DNA of 64,000 nucleotides from Pseudomonas sp. A-RE-19 (GTDB lineage Bacteria > Pseudomonadota > Gammaproteobacteria > Pseudomonadales > Pseudomonadaceae): the NCBI RefSeq assembly GCF_019956555.1, contig NZ_JAHBDQ010000003.1, forward strand, positions 124,001-188,000. Direction: 5' to 3'. The notes beneath the pieces are model-generated. The model was not told the DNA's origin. It worked only from the letters and a program-made list of their open reading frames with translations, and ran no database searches. Positions 1-9,706 of this stretch are shown here, in pieces (positions within the stretch are counted from its first letter, which is position 1; each line of letters begins with the position of its first letter). Both the position numbers and the translations under genes were made by a program.

Positions 1-19
1 GGGGGCGAACAGTTGTAAC

Positions 20-376
20 GTGTCGAGTGCTGTCTGGCAGCGGCTTGAGTGCATTGTGGTTGATTGTCGCCGTTTATTGGGCGCTGAGTCATGGGTGCCT
101 GGCCAATTGATGCTGGTTACCGGTATTCAGGATGGATGGCGGGCCAGTCTGGTCGAAGGGCAGTTATTGTTGACCGATCCAGACACGGGCCACAGTCTGG
201 TTATTCGCAATGTTCATGCTGAAGATTCAGCGCCTCTCTATCCGTTGACACTGAACTTACAGATCCTCGACGGTACCATTGAAGTGGCCCTCGATGAGTT
301 GGTGCAAGCCATGGATGCTGATGAGAAAGACGGCGTAGAGCTGCGAACCCTCGTTGAACAGTTGAACGAGGTGTAA
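20..376 (+). CDS. Hypothetical protein at the left edge, possibly 5'-truncated
   Basis: I do not recognise the family. The frame encodes about 118 residues from a GTG at 20, but it stays open back to the first base and no convincing ribosome-binding site precedes the GTG, so the true start may lie outside the window. The product looks soluble and acidic, with alternating beta-like segments in the first 90 residues and an acidic helical C-terminus; no signal peptide or membrane segment is seen. It is followed at 411-458 by a perfect 18-bp inverted repeat that could end its transcript. It belongs to the accessory stretch before marC. Codon use is typical of pseudomonads, so it is probably a real gene. 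Confidence 0.5.
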   Translation: MSSAVWQRLECIVVDCRRLLGAESWVPGQLMLVTGIQDGWRASLVEGQLLLTDPDTGHSLVIRNVHAEDSAPLYPLTLNLQILDGTIEVALDELVQAMDADEKDGVELRTLVEQLNEV

Positions 377-410
377 GTCTCGTGGGGATGCGCTGAGTGC
401 GTCATCGACT

Positions 411-458
411 GGAATGCACAGGGCCGCGGGTTGTCGAACTCGCGGCCCTGTGCATTCC
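411..458. terminator. Perfect 18-bp inverted repeat with 12-nt loop
   Basis: The arms at 411-428 and 441-458 are exact reverse complements and end in GC-rich inner pairs, giving a very stable hairpin between convergent genes (20-376 plus, 545-1195 minus). No U-tract follows on either side, so a factor-independent terminator is not proven. It could be a bidirectional transcription barrier or the trace of a mobile palindrome. It does not match the REP families found elsewhere in this window. Confidence 0.5.
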
Positions 459-544
459 GGCATCAGGGAACCAGGTACCCTAATAAAGCACCACCCCCGC
501 CAGTGAAACTGGCAACGCCTTTTGGGGCTCATTTATCGCAGGGT

Positions 545-1195
545 TTATGGCTGTCTCTTCGCCAAGGCAAACCGCTTCATGATTTGATCTCTGAGTTTCT
601 TCTCCATGAATTCCCTTTTGGTGTCGAGTACCTCTCTGTCCAATTTAAGAAAGGCACTCTGCTGGACGATTTTTGCTGTTTGTTTCTCCCAAGACCAAAA
701 CAAAAAGCTGCTCTTCTCGGTATTGGCAACCAGTTCGAGATTAAAAACCGCCATATGAAGGTTTCCACTTGAATCGTAACGTGAGGGTGCTACCTGGAAG
801 CGACGCCCTTTACGACTTTCTTCATCCAGTGAAAGCACGACGGGCTTCTCGGGCTTCAAGGCATCCAGGGTGTCGATCATGGCGTTCCCTTGCCTTGAAT
901 CGCTCATGGATTGCGCACTGCGTACCAGGAAGTCGGCAACGCTCCCGGTGATATCCGAGCGTGTGCGTGTCCTGATGACGCCTTCATGGAGCGACCACCC
1001 CAAAAACATCAACGTGCGAACATATTCTTCCAGCCAGTCTTGTGAATTGGCAAAGCGGCCATGGCCGAGGTCGGCTGATCTTGTTGCAATTCGCGTGCAG
1101 TCTGTCATGTCATCAAAGTCTTGCAAGGATAGTTCGTCTATACACGAGATAAGATTGTGGCCTGTGACCATTCCGCAGGGTGTGTTGTTACTCAT
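545..1195 (-). CDS. Hypothetical protein, member A of a local three-gene family
   Basis: Function unknown. The 216-residue protein starts at an ATG with a good AGGAAG site a few bases upstream. It has no signal peptide or membrane segment. A helical segment around residues 52-66 contains an SQDW...LGW pattern. A C-terminal part (about 125-216) holds a beta-rich stretch, an aromatic FLFWSW motif and a basic helical tail. The same arrangement occurs in the proteins at 1454-2278 and 2339-3046, so the three look like diverged paralogs. It is transcribed away from member B across an AT-rich 258-bp gap. Its GC content is lower than that of the core genes to the right, suggesting acquired DNA. Confidence 0.7.
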   Translation of the reverse strand: MSNNTPCGMVTGHNLISCIDELSLQDFDDMTDCTRIATRSADLGHGRFANSQDWLEEYVRTLMFLGWSLHEGVIRTRTRSDITGSVADFLVRSAQSMSDSRQGNAMIDTLDALKPEKPVVLSLDEESRKGRRFQVAPSRYDSSGNLHMAVFNLELVANTEKSSFLFWSWEKQTAKIVQQSAFLKLDREVLDTKREFMEKKLRDQIMKRFALAKRQP

Positions 1196-1453
1196 AAGTC
1201 TTCCTGATTAATTTTGGTAGTTGCTTTGTATGCAAAGGTGTCGCGAGATAGGTAGCTCAAGTAGATTGCAATTGCTGAGATGAAGTAATGCTATGGAATT
1301 TGTTCTTAATATATTTCTTGCTTATTGGTTGGTTGAGGGTGGTTGTTGTACATGTGTGGAATCAAGATTCGGTTTGTTCGTTGGAGTGCTGTGCGATAGA
1401 TTCAATGCATGCCCACAGGGGGCATACATTGACTCATCAAAGGAATGTTGAAT

Positions 1454-2278
1454 ATGGAAGTTATGGAAAGTGTCGTTGGTCTTGATAAAAGCGTTGCGTT
1501 GATAAAGGCGCGCATTAGTAAGCGCCAATCAATGCAGCCTTCTGTTGCTCGCGTAAAGGCATTTGCAGCAATAGACCCTACTAGTCCAACCAAAGAATTG
1601 GATGCCGCGGTATTGTCCGATACGCTGGTGGGTTATGGCGCAAATATTTCCCTTGAAAACATGGCGATTATCGAAAATCTTATTAAGTTTTCGAAGTTGG
1701 AGGCGAGCTATGAAGTTCCTGGTGATGATCCGAAAGCCTGGTACCTCGCGTTTCTGCAGTGCATGGATGAGGCGGGTTGTTTTGTCGCGGACTCCGGTTA
1801 TACCGCCTATGAGAAGCGCTCCCATCAATTGACAATGGATAACATTGTTACCGATATTATCAAGGCTGGTGTTGAGGCGGCGAAAGCGGCAATTCCAGGG
1901 GCAACGGCTCTCAGCGCAATTGTCGACTCGACATTGGACGCGCTAAAGAAGGAACCTGAAGCGATTGATTTGTTTCATCGTGAAGTGACCAAAAGCAAAG
2001 GCGTCAGGTTGACGGTCATGCCATGCGACCAACTGGCGAACGGCCTTATTATTACGTCGTTAGCGTCGATCGATAGCGACGGTGGCGACCAGGAAACCGG
2101 GGTTGTTTTTTTCGACTGGAAAACATCCAGCCGTACTATCTTTCGTGGTAACTCTTACATTACCTTTAACCCCCTTCGTTATGCGGCAATAAAGGATGAT
2201 CTGGAAGAGTATCTCGGGAAGTATTATAAGGCGGTCCTGAGTAAAAGGTTTCAGCGGCGCAAAAACGAGGCCCAATAA
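1454..2278 (+). CDS. Hypothetical protein, member B of a local three-gene family
   Basis: Function unknown; about 274 residues. I prefer the ATG at 1454 over the one at 1445 because AGGA at 1441-1444 sits 9 bases before 1454 and directly against 1445. The N-terminal 80 residues are extra relative to members A and C. Then come a DxPGDDPKAWY segment and an amphipathic helix, a glycine/alanine-rich helical middle, and a C-terminal domain with VVFFDWKTSS and a basic tail. A segment near residues 85-105 aligns by eye with member C (FSKLEASYEVPG against FSQLAADEDVPG). A strong terminator follows at 2286-2319. Confidence 0.75.
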   Translation: MEVMESVVGLDKSVALIKARISKRQSMQPSVARVKAFAAIDPTSPTKELDAAVLSDTLVGYGANISLENMAIIENLIKFSKLEASYEVPGDDPKAWYLAFLQCMDEAGCFVADSGYTAYEKRSHQLTMDNIVTDIIKAGVEAAKAAIPGATALSAIVDSTLDALKKEPEAIDLFHREVTKSKGVRLTVMPCDQLANGLIITSLASIDSDGGDQETGVVFFDWKTSSRTIFRGNSYITFNPLRYAAIKDDLEEYLGKYYKAVLSKRFQRRKNEAQ

Positions 2279-2285
2279 AACCTGT

Positions 2286-2319
2286 CAGGCCAGTGACTCA
2301 TGTCACTGGCCTGTTTTTT
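2286..2319 (+). terminator. Rho-independent terminator after family member B
   Basis: A perfect 12-bp stem (2286-2297 with 2302-2313), a 4-base loop and six T residues (2314-2319) form a textbook intrinsic terminator 8 bases after the stop codon. It lies before the start of member C, so C needs its own promoter or readthrough. It also argues against the ATG at 2300, which lies inside the hairpin. Confidence 0.92.
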
Positions 2320-2338
2320 AGAAGGGGGGAGTACGGAA

Positions 2339-3046
2339 GTGAGATATTCTTTTTATTTAAATGCATGCAGTTTTCTGGTCGTGCCGCAGGCTTTATTGCC
2401 TGCCAGGAAACAAGACGTGCTTGATACTGTTCTATTTTCTCAACTTGCAGCTGACGAGGATGTTCCTGGCGGTTTGAATGACTCGCAATGGTTTGAGGTC
2501 TTTACGAACACCTTATCCGCGTGTGGTTGGACCTTTTACGTGAAGGAAGACACCGATGAGGTGTTTTCCAGGTCTTTTGATGCGACGTTCTCAGTGAGGA
2601 GGGTACTCGCCGAATCCGTTAACCGTCATTTTCCCGAAAGTCAGGTAGCGGCTGTTTCAGCAGCAATGAATAAAGTCGCGACGTTGTCGCCCGATTCGGA
2701 CGTGGCGCAACTTTTTAGAGAACACTGCTTATTGGGCGGTGGCGCAGAGATGACGCGGGTAAGGGTGATGACAGGTATTGTGGAGGCGGATGGGTTTTTG
2801 AATATGACGTCTGTGTCTTTCGCTACTCGCGGAGCAATGGACGAACATGTCTTTGAGAAAGAGATTGGGTTGAATAAAATTGACGGCGCCGTAAGACGCC
2901 GGTTTTACCGGGCTCGTTTTAATCAGGATCACTTTAACGAATACAGGGAAGACACCGTGCAGTGGTTAGGGGGGCTGCGGGGCACTCAATGTATCGAGAT
3001 TGAGCCCTCTCTATCGATTGGCGAAAGCGAGGGCCGAGGGCTTTAA
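2339..3046 (+). CDS. Hypothetical protein, member C of a local three-gene family
   Basis: Function unknown; 235 residues from a GTG at 2339. An in-frame ATG at 2300 lies inside a terminator hairpin, whereas the GTG is preceded by a strong AAGGGGGGA site (2322-2330) at 8 bases. The protein has the same plan as its two neighbours: an N-terminal segment, FSQLAADEDVPGGLNDSQW followed by a helix ending in CGW, a middle helical region, and a C-terminal mixed domain. It differs in lacking the FDWK/FWSW aromatic motif (here VSFATRG). It converges on marC with a 16-bp gap. No signal peptide or membrane segment is visible. Confidence 0.7.
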   Translation: MRYSFYLNACSFLVVPQALLPARKQDVLDTVLFSQLAADEDVPGGLNDSQWFEVFTNTLSACGWTFYVKEDTDEVFSRSFDATFSVRRVLAESVNRHFPESQVAAVSAAMNKVATLSPDSDVAQLFREHCLLGGGAEMTRVRVMTGIVEADGFLNMTSVSFATRGAMDEHVFEKEIGLNKIDGAVRRRFYRARFNQDHFNEYREDTVQWLGGLRGTQCIEIEPSLSIGESEGRGL

Positions 3047-3062
3047 ATCCTGCCTTGTGTAT

Positions 3063-3659
3063 TCAGGGAACCAGATAGCCTTTCACGCCGGTAAAAATAA
3101 TTTGCGCCGCCAATGCGCACACGAACAGCCCCATCAACCGGCTGACAATCTGCAAACCCTGATCACCCAGAATCCGTTCGATACGGTTCGACAGATACAG
3201 CACTACGCCGACGGTGAAACTGGCCAGGGCAATGCTGAGAATCGCCGTGAGTTTGTCGTCCCAATGTGGCTGACTCACGCCCATCACCAGCAAGGCGCCG
3301 ATGGTGCCGGGGCCGACCGTCAAGGGGATGGTCAGCGGGACGATAGTCACGTCCTGTTGCACGTTGTCGGTCTGCACCGCCGATTTGCCTTGGGCCATGC
3401 CCAATGCCGAGATAAACAGCACACTGCCGGCGCCGATGCGGAAGGCGTCCACCGTGATGCCGAAAACACTGAAAATCACCCGCCCGAACAGGTACAGCAA
3501 GACGCTGGAAACCAGTGTGGCAATCGCCACTTTCCAGGCCAGGCGACGTTGTTCCTTGCGCGAATAACCACGGGTCAGGCTGATGAAACAGGACAACACG
3601 AAGAACGGGCTGTAGAGCACCAGCATCTTCAGGTAAACGCTGAACAACACGTGAAGCAT
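3063..3659 (-). CDS. MarC family integral membrane protein
   Basis: The 198-residue protein has about six hydrophobic segments and the conserved MarC features, including SCFISLTRG near residue 23 and PLTIPLTVGPGTIG near residues 108-121. It belongs to the MarC/YchE family of inner-membrane proteins, annotated as NAAT-family transporters but of largely unsettled substrate; the old link of E. coli MarC to antibiotic resistance was not upheld. Length is normal. It lies 64 bp downstream of retS on the same strand but is not known to work with it. The ATG at 3659 has only a weak ribosome-binding site. Confidence 0.88.
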   Translation of the reverse strand: MLHVLFSVYLKMLVLYSPFFVLSCFISLTRGYSRKEQRRLAWKVAIATLVSSVLLYLFGRVIFSVFGITVDAFRIGAGSVLFISALGMAQGKSAVQTDNVQQDVTIVPLTIPLTVGPGTIGALLVMGVSQPHWDDKLTAILSIALASFTVGVVLYLSNRIERILGDQGLQIVSRLMGLFVCALAAQIIFTGVKGYLVP

Positions 3660-3723
3660 GGTGCAAGCTCACTGGCGAGGGAAGTCGAGGGGGAGTCTAT
3701 CAGGCGCTGTGGAGTCTGTCGGC

Positions 3724-6501
3724 TCAGGAGGTCTGAACCGCTGCCCGGTTTTGCTGATCTCGCTGAGCAACCCAATGTTCGATCAGGTCGCGCAACTGCG
3801 ACAGCTCGACCGGTTTGGCCATGTGCCCGTCCATGCCAGCCTGACGCGCGCGCTCTTTGTGCTCGGCAAGGATGTGTGCGGTCAAGGCCACCACGGGGGT
3901 ACGAATCCGCTGGTTACCGACTTCCCATGCACGCAATTGCTGGGTGGCGGAGAAACCGTCGAGGATCGGCATCTCACAGTCCATCAGTACCAGGTCATAA
4001 CGCTGGGCCTTCATCGCCACCAAGGCTTCTTCGCCATTGCTGGCGGTGTCCGGTTGCAGATTGAGTTTGCCCAGCATGCCGCGAATAACCTTGGTCGAGA
4101 TGCTGTTGTCTTCGGCCACCAGGATGCGGAAATCGCTGGGCACCTTGACCGGAAGGGTCGGGCCAGCGGGCAGATGCGGCGAGGTACTCGGGCCTTTGTT
4201 GCGCTGGTTCAGTTCGTCCGCCAGGGTAGTCTTGAGGGTGTAGCCGGCCACTGGCTTGGCGAGGATGCGTTTGATCCCGGAGTTGCGCGCAATGATCTTG
4301 CTCGGTGCGTTGCTGATGCCGGTGAGCATGATCAACAGAATGTCGTGATTCAGGCTTGGGTCTTCCTTGATCTTGGCAGCCAGTTGCATGCCGGTCATGC
4401 CGGGCATGTTCTGGTCCAGCAGGACCACATCGAAGTAATCGCGCAGATGGGCCTTGGTGCGCAGCAACGCCAGGGCCTCTTTGCCGGACGGCACGGCACT
4501 CACGTTCAGCCCCCAGGCACTGCACTGCTGCACCAGCACCTTGCGACAGGTGTCGTTGTCGTCCACGACCAGTACCCGTGCGCCTTGCAACGGGCTGTCC
4601 AGGTCCGAGGTCGGATGTTCGAGACGGTCCGGGTCCAGTGGCAGGGTCAGCCACAATGTGCTGCCCTGGTTAGTGCCACTCTTGATGCCGAATTCGCCTT
4701 GCATCAAACGGATCAGCTGACGGGCAATCACCAGCCCCAGATTGCCCCCCAGGCTGGTGGCCGAGAGGAAGTGCTTGCTGTGCAGTTCGGCATTCATCAG
4801 CGCATCGCGCTCTTCCGCCTCCATGGGCTGACCGCTGTCTTGCACGGCGATGCGCAGCCGCGGTTTGGCGCTGCGTTCGTCCAGAGCGACGACAATCAGG
4901 ATCTCGCCTTCGTCGGTTTTTTTCAGGGCGTTTTCCAGCAGGCTCAGCAGGGTCTGGCGCAGGCGCGTCGGGTCACCGCTGATGACGCGCGGTACCTGGG
5001 GCTGGATAAAGCTGATCAGCTCGACGTTCTGCTGTTCGGCCTTGGCGCGGAAGATGCTCAGGCAGTCTTCGATCAGGGCATTGAGATCGAACTGCACGTC
5101 GTCCAGTTCGATCTGCCCGGACTCGAGCTTGGAGATGTCGAGAATTTCGTTGATCAGCGTCAGCAGTTCGTTGCCGGCGCTGTGGATGGTCTGCACATAG
5201 TCGCGTTGCTTGACCGACAGCGGTGTGCCCAGCAGCAGTTCGGTCATGCCCAGCACGCCATTCATCGGGGTGCGGATTTCGTGGCTGATCTTCGCCAGGA
5301 ACTCCGCCTTGGCGTTGATTTCAGCATTGCTGGCGGCCAGGTCGCGACTGACGCTGAAACGGTCTTCGGTGATGCTACGCTGTCGCTCGCCGAGGGCGAT
5401 GCTCATCAACAGGCCGCTGATGCAGATAAACACCAGCAAGGTGATGATCAGGCCTTGGGGAGCGACCAGGGTCAGCCCCAGCAGTGCCGGCAGGATAATC
5501 AATGTGCCCAGGTTGAAGACCACCATGGCCGCCACGAAAAGCCGCGCCGGGCGATAACCTTTTAGCCAGTGATGGGCGCTGATGAACAGCATGCTCAGAC
5601 CGGCCAGGGCAACCAGCGCGTACGTGATGAGGTTCAGCGGCAGCGTGTTGACGAACAACAGCAGCAGGCTGCAGACCACGATTAACAGGATGTCCCCCAA
5701 CAACAATTTGTTCAGCGGGTGTGGACCGAGCGGCGCGAAGAAGCGGTAGGCGAACATCAGGCCGCAAGGCGCCGTCAGCAGCAAGGCGAGGTAGGCTCCG
5801 GGTGTCTGTATGGCGCGCCAGTTTGGCAACCATGGGCCGGCCAGGTTCAATAGCAGCACCAGGCTGAGCAACAGCAGCCCTTCGCACGCCGCGAGCCAGA
5901 GGCTGCTGCGCGAGCGGGTATAGGCATAACGGGTCAGGTTATGCAGGATCAACATCCCGATGCAGCCAAACAGCAGGCCATAGATCAGCGTCTGGCTCTG
6001 ACTGGCCGCGGTCATGACCGCCGATTGCAGGGTGATGTAAGGCCGTAACTGGTGTTCCGACACCAGTCGCAGGTAGACGTCGAGAGTCTTGTCGCTTTGC
6101 GGCAGCGGCAACATGAAGTCGCTGCTGGGCAGGGGGCGATCAGCCTGGGGCTGCCCATTGCCGGTATTCGATTGATCGATCAGCTGGTCGCCGTCGAGTA
6201 CATACAGGTTGAGGTGCGACAGATCGGGTGCGAATACTCGCAGCAACTGTTCGTGGTTGCCGGGCGCGAGCCTGAAACGCAGCCATAGCGCTCCGTCAGG
6301 CTCGGCCGCGGTGAGGCGATCGAGTTCGATGGGGCTGAATTGATTGGTATAGCGAGCGGAACGGATGTCGCTCAGCTGCAGGTCGCCCTGTTCGTCGAGC
6401 AATACCGCCCAGCCACTGCCTTGCGCGGCTTGGGCCGGGAGCATGCAGAGCAGGGTCAGCAGAGTGACGGTGAAGCCTATGGCAATCCTGAGCCAGCGCA
6501 C
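3724..6501 (-). CDS. retS: RetS-type hybrid sensor histidine kinase
   Basis: The 925-residue protein begins at a GTG with AAGGGA upstream and has a signal peptide (1-25), a periplasmic 7TMR-DISMED2 region (about 30-165), a seven-helix 7TMR-DISM block (about 170-375), a HisKA domain with His407 in [12 protein letters not shown], an ATPase domain (about 505-625), and two receivers with phospho-acceptors Asp696 and Asp841. There is no Hpt domain. This architecture, and its place next to purD, match P. aeruginosa RetS, which binds GacS and blocks the Gac/Rsm cascade, favouring acute-type behaviour over biofilm and T6SS expression. Identification rests on domain order and synteny. About 98 bp separate it from purD. 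Confidence 0.92.
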   Translation of the reverse strand: MRWLRIAIGFTVTLLTLLCMLPAQAAQGSGWAVLLDEQGDLQLSDIRSARYTNQFSPIELDRLTAAEPDGALWLRFRLAPGNHEQLLRVFAPDLSHLNLYVLDGDQLIDQSNTGNGQPQADRPLPSSDFMLPLPQSDKTLDVYLRLVSEHQLRPYITLQSAVMTAASQSQTLIYGLLFGCIGMLILHNLTRYAYTRSRSSLWLAACEGLLLLSLVLLLNLAGPWLPNWRAIQTPGAYLALLLTAPCGLMFAYRFFAPLGPHPLNKLLLGDILLIVVCSLLLLFVNTLPLNLITYALVALAGLSMLFISAHHWLKGYRPARLFVAAMVVFNLGTLIILPALLGLTLVAPQGLIITLLVFICISGLLMSIALGERQRSITEDRFSVSRDLAASNAEINAKAEFLAKISHEIRTPMNGVLGMTELLLGTPLSVKQRDYVQTIHSAGNELLTLINEILDISKLESGQIELDDVQFDLNALIEDCLSIFRAKAEQQNVELISFIQPQVPRVISGDPTRLRQTLLSLLENALKKTDEGEILIVVALDERSAKPRLRIAVQDSGQPMEAEERDALMNAELHSKHFLSATSLGGNLGLVIARQLIRLMQGEFGIKSGTNQGSTLWLTLPLDPDRLEHPTSDLDSPLQGARVLVVDDNDTCRKVLVQQCSAWGLNVSAVPSGKEALALLRTKAHLRDYFDVVLLDQNMPGMTGMQLAAKIKEDPSLNHDILLIMLTGISNAPSKIIARNSGIKRILAKPVAGYTLKTTLADELNQRNKGPSTSPHLPAGPTLPVKVPSDFRILVAEDNSISTKVIRGMLGKLNLQPDTASNGEEALVAMKAQRYDLVLMDCEMPILDGFSATQQLRAWEVGNQRIRTPVVALTAHILAEHKERARQAGMDGHMAKPVELSQLRDLIEHWVAQRDQQNRAAVQTS

Positions 6502-6561
6502 GGCGAAATCCCTTCGTAGGTTAATGCCAGAATATAACTATGCGCGGCGCCGGAATAGTCC

Positions 6562-6584
6562 GGCAAGGGCCACACGCCCTTGCC
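6562..6584. terminator. Hairpin between purD and retS
   Basis: A 9-bp stem (6562-6570 with 6576-6584) with a 5-base loop lies just after the purD stop codon on the minus strand. There is no U-tract, so it may attenuate transcription or only protect the purD 3' end rather than stop transcription fully. Confidence 0.4.
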
Positions 6585-6599
6585 TGGCCTAATGGAAGC

Positions 6600-7895
6600 T
6601 TATTCCTGATTTTCGCCACGCTCGCGGGCAATGGCGCGGTAGCCAATGTCCTTGCGGTAGAAACAGCCTTCCCAGTCGATTTTAGCTGCCAGCTTGTAAG
6701 CCTGCTGCTGGGCTGCGTCGACGCTGGTGCCCATGGCGGTTGCGCACAGCACCCGACCACCGGCCGTCACCACTTGACCGTCCTTGAGCGCAGTACCGGC
6801 GTGGAAGACTTTGCCTTCCAGTGCCGCGGCTGCATCCAGGCCGTTGATGGCGACGCCTTTGGCGTAGTCACCCGGGTAACCGCCAGCGGCCAATACGATG
6901 CCGACGCTCGGACGTGGATCCCATTGTGCTTCGACCTTGTCCAGCGCCTGCGCCAGAGCCGCTTCGACCAGCAATACCAGGCTCGACTGCAAACGCAGCA
7001 TCACCGGTTGGGTCTCAGGATCGCCGAAACGGCAGTTGAACTCGATAACTTTTGGGTTACCAGCCTTGTCGATCATCAGGCCGGCATAAAGGAAACCGGT
7101 GTAAACGTTGCCTTCCTCGGCCATGCCACGCACGGTTGGCCAGATCACCAGATCCATGACCCGTTGGTGGACTTCGGCCGTGACGACCGGGGCCGGGGAG
7201 TAAGCGCCCATGCCGCCGGTGTTCGGACCGGTGTCGCCGTCGCCGACGCGTTTGTGGTCCTGGCTGGTGGCCATCGGCAGTACGTTCTTGCCGTCGACCA
7301 TGACAATGAAGCTGGCTTCTTCGCCGTCCAGGAATTCTTCGATCACCACACGGGAACCGGCGTCGCCGAATGCGTTGCCAGCCAGCATGTCGCGCACGGC
7401 GTCTTCGGCTTCAGCCAACGTCATGGCCACGATCACGCCTTTACCGGCGGCCAGGCCGTCGGCCTTGATCACGATCGGTGCGCCTTTTTCACGCAGATAA
7501 GCCAGGGCCGGCTCGATCTCGGTGAAATTCTGATAATCGGCGGTCGGGATCTTGTGGCGCGCCAGGAAGTCCTTGGTGAAGGCTTTCGAACCTTCCAGCT
7601 GAGCAGCGCCAGCGGTCGGGCCGAAGCAATCCAGGCCACGGGAGCGGAACAGATCGACAACGCCGGCAACCAGCGGCACTTCCGGGCCGACGATGGTCAG
7701 GGACACGTTCTTCTCGGCAAAATCAGCCAGTTGCTCAAGGGCCAACACGTCGATAGCGACGTTCTCGCACTTGGCTTCAATGGCAGTGCCGGCGTTGCCC
7801 GGGGCAACGAAAACTTTCTGCACGCGCGGATCCTGAGCCACTTTCCAGGCCAGGGCGTGTTCACGGCCACCGCTGCCAATGATCAAAACATTCAT
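6600..7895 (-). CDS. purD: Phosphoribosylamine-glycine ligase (GAR synthetase)
   Basis: PurD joins glycine to phosphoribosylamine with ATP in the second step of purine synthesis, in the cytoplasm. The 431-residue protein has the expected N-terminal Rossmann start (MNVLIIGSGGREHAL), the conserved GPEVPLVAGVVD segment, an ATP-grasp domain with VIKADGLAAGKGV (about 140-152), and the signature RFGDPETQ near residue 290. Length is normal. It lies downstream of purH on the same strand, with a REPIN in the 172-bp gap; the pair is the usual pseudomonad purHD arrangement. Confidence 0.98.
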   Translation of the reverse strand: MNVLIIGSGGREHALAWKVAQDPRVQKVFVAPGNAGTAIEAKCENVAIDVLALEQLADFAEKNVSLTIVGPEVPLVAGVVDLFRSRGLDCFGPTAGAAQLEGSKAFTKDFLARHKIPTADYQNFTEIEPALAYLREKGAPIVIKADGLAAGKGVIVAMTLAEAEDAVRDMLAGNAFGDAGSRVVIEEFLDGEEASFIVMVDGKNVLPMATSQDHKRVGDGDTGPNTGGMGAYSPAPVVTAEVHQRVMDLVIWPTVRGMAEEGNVYTGFLYAGLMIDKAGNPKVIEFNCRFGDPETQPVMLRLQSSLVLLVEAALAQALDKVEAQWDPRPSVGIVLAAGGYPGDYAKGVAINGLDAAAALEGKVFHAGTALKDGQVVTAGGRVLCATAMGTSVDAAQQQAYKLAAKIDWEGCFYRKDIGYRAIARERGENQE

Positions 7896-7943
7896 TTCAA
7901 AAACCTCAAAAATCTGGGAAGGCGCTGCAAATCCTTATAGAAC

Positions 7944-8043
7944 TGTAGGAGCTGTCGAGTGCAACGAGGCTGCGATCTTTTGATCTGTTTTTTATAAGCA
8001 AAATCTAAAGATCGCAGCCTCGCTTCGCTCGACAGCTCCTACA
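7944..8043. repeat. REPIN (two inverted REP copies), gctgcgatcttttgat family
   Basis: Two REP sequences in inverted orientation (7944-7976 and about 8010-8043), each carrying a GTAGGAGCTG head and a GGCTGCGATCTTTTGA tail, flank a short AT-rich spacer. The element sits inside the purH-purD transcript. Confidence 0.9.
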
Positions 8044-8067
8044 AGCTCCTACAGGGCGCGCGGCGTA

Positions 8068-9675
8068 TCAGTGACGGAAGTGGCGCATGCCCGTAAAGAC
8101 CATGGCGATGCCAGCTTCATCAGCTGCAGCAATCACTTCGTTATCGCGCATCGAGCCACCTGGCTGGATCACCGCGGTGATACCGACCTTGGCTGCGTTG
8201 TCGATGCCATCACGGAACGGGAAGAACGCATCCGATGCCATGACCGCGCCCTGCACCTGCAAGCCGGCGTGTTCTGCCTTGATCGCGGCGATACGCGCGG
8301 AGTTCACGCGGCTCATCTGGCCGGCGCCGACACCGATGGTCTGACGGTTCTTGGCGTAGACGATGGCGTTGGACTTCACGTACTTGGCCACTTTCCAGGC
8401 GAAGATCAGGTCATTGATTTCCTGTTCGGTCGGTGCGCGCTTGGTCACCACTTTCAAGTCTTCGCTGCCGATCATGCCGATGTCGCGGCTCTGTACCAGC
8501 AAACCACCATTGACGCGTTTGTAATCCCAGGCCGGAGCGCGATCAGCCGACCACTCGCCGCAGGCCAGCAGGCGTACGTTGGTTTTTGCTGCGACGATGG
8601 CGCGAGCTTCTTCACTGACGGATGGAGCGATGATCACTTCGACGAACTGACGCTCGACGATGGCCTTGGCGGTTTCAGCATCCAGTTCGCGGTTGAACGC
8701 GATGATGCCGCCGAACGCCGATTCGGTGTCGGTGGCGTAGGCCAGTTCATAGGCCTGACGGATGCCGCCTTCGGCGTCCGGGCTCACGGCCACGCCACAC
8801 GGGTTGGCATGCTTGACGATCACGCAGGCCGGTTTGACGAAGCTCTTCACGCATTCCAGCGCGGCGTCGGTGTCGGCCACGTTGTTGAACGACAGCTCTT
8901 TGCCTTGCAATTGGGTCGCGGTGGCGATGCCGACTTCGGCAGGCTTGGCTTCGACATAGAACGCCGCGCTCTGGTGCGGGTTCTCGCCGTAGCGCATTTC
9001 CTGGGCCTTGATGAACTGGCTGTTGAACGTGCGCGGGAATTCGCTGCGACCTTCAGTGCTGAGGGTTTCAGCCGCCTGGTTCACGGTGCCCATGTAGTTG
9101 GCGATCATGCCGTCGTAGGCGGCGGTGTGTTCGAAGGCCTTGAGCATCAGGTCGAAACGCTGAGCGTAGGTCAGGCCGCCGGCCTTGAGGCTTTCCAGGA
9201 CGTTGGCGTAATCGCTGGCATTCACCACGATGGCCACGTCTTTGTGGTTCTTGGCTGCCGAACGGACCATGGTCGGGCCGCCGATGTCGATGTTCTCGAT
9301 GGCAGTCGGCAGGTCGCAGCCTGGCTTGTTGATGGTGGCTTCGAACGGGTACAGGTTGACCGCTACCAGATCGATCGGCTTGATGCCGTGCTCGTTCATG
9401 ATGGCGTCGTCGATACCGCGACGACCGAGGATCCCGCCGTGGATTTTCGGGTGCAGGGTTTTCACCCGACCGTCCATCATTTCTGCGAAACCGGTGTAGT
9501 CCGCGACTTCCACTGCGGCAACGCCGTTGTCGCGCAGCAGCTTGAACGTCCCGCCGGTGGAGAGGATCTCGACGCCCAGGGCTTCAAGCTCCTTGGCGAA
9601 TTCAAGGATCCCGGTCTTGTCGGAAACACTGATCAAGGCGCGGCGGATCGGCAGGCGGGTAGTCTGGTCGGTCAT
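8068..9675 (-). CDS. purH: Bifunctional AICAR transformylase / IMP cyclohydrolase
   Basis: PurH catalyses the last two steps of IMP synthesis: formyl transfer to AICAR, then ring closure. The longest frame starts at 9708, but the family N-terminus [20 protein letters not shown] begins at the ATG at 9675, preceded by GGAA at a good distance, giving 535 residues. The N-terminal MGS-like cyclohydrolase domain includes SVSDKTG and STGGT; the C-terminal AICARFT domain includes [10 protein letters not shown] and the end motif [11 protein letters not shown]. Length is normal. It is transcribed toward purD and lies downstream of fis, from which a terminator at 9707-9738 separates it. Confidence 0.98.
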   Translation of the reverse strand: MTDQTTRLPIRRALISVSDKTGILEFAKELEALGVEILSTGGTFKLLRDNGVAAVEVADYTGFAEMMDGRVKTLHPKIHGGILGRRGIDDAIMNEHGIKPIDLVAVNLYPFEATINKPGCDLPTAIENIDIGGPTMVRSAAKNHKDVAIVVNASDYANVLESLKAGGLTYAQRFDLMLKAFEHTAAYDGMIANYMGTVNQAAETLSTEGRSEFPRTFNSQFIKAQEMRYGENPHQSAAFYVEAKPAEVGIATATQLQGKELSFNNVADTDAALECVKSFVKPACVIVKHANPCGVAVSPDAEGGIRQAYELAYATDTESAFGGIIAFNRELDAETAKAIVERQFVEVIIAPSVSEEARAIVAAKTNVRLLACGEWSADRAPAWDYKRVNGGLLVQSRDIGMIGSEDLKVVTKRAPTEQEINDLIFAWKVAKYVKSNAIVYAKNRQTIGVGAGQMSRVNSARIAAIKAEHAGLQVQGAVMASDAFFPFRDGIDNAAKVGITAVIQPGGSMRDNEVIAAADEAGIAMVFTGMRHFRH

Positions 9676-9706
9676 CTCAATTTCCATCAAAAGCAAAGGA
9701 GTCAGC

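Noticed and set aside
3000..5565. Long plus-strand frames of 354 and 635 codons across marC and retS
   Set aside because: They are antisense to well-supported genes, with low-complexity His/Gln/Arg-rich composition typical of reverse-strand shadows.
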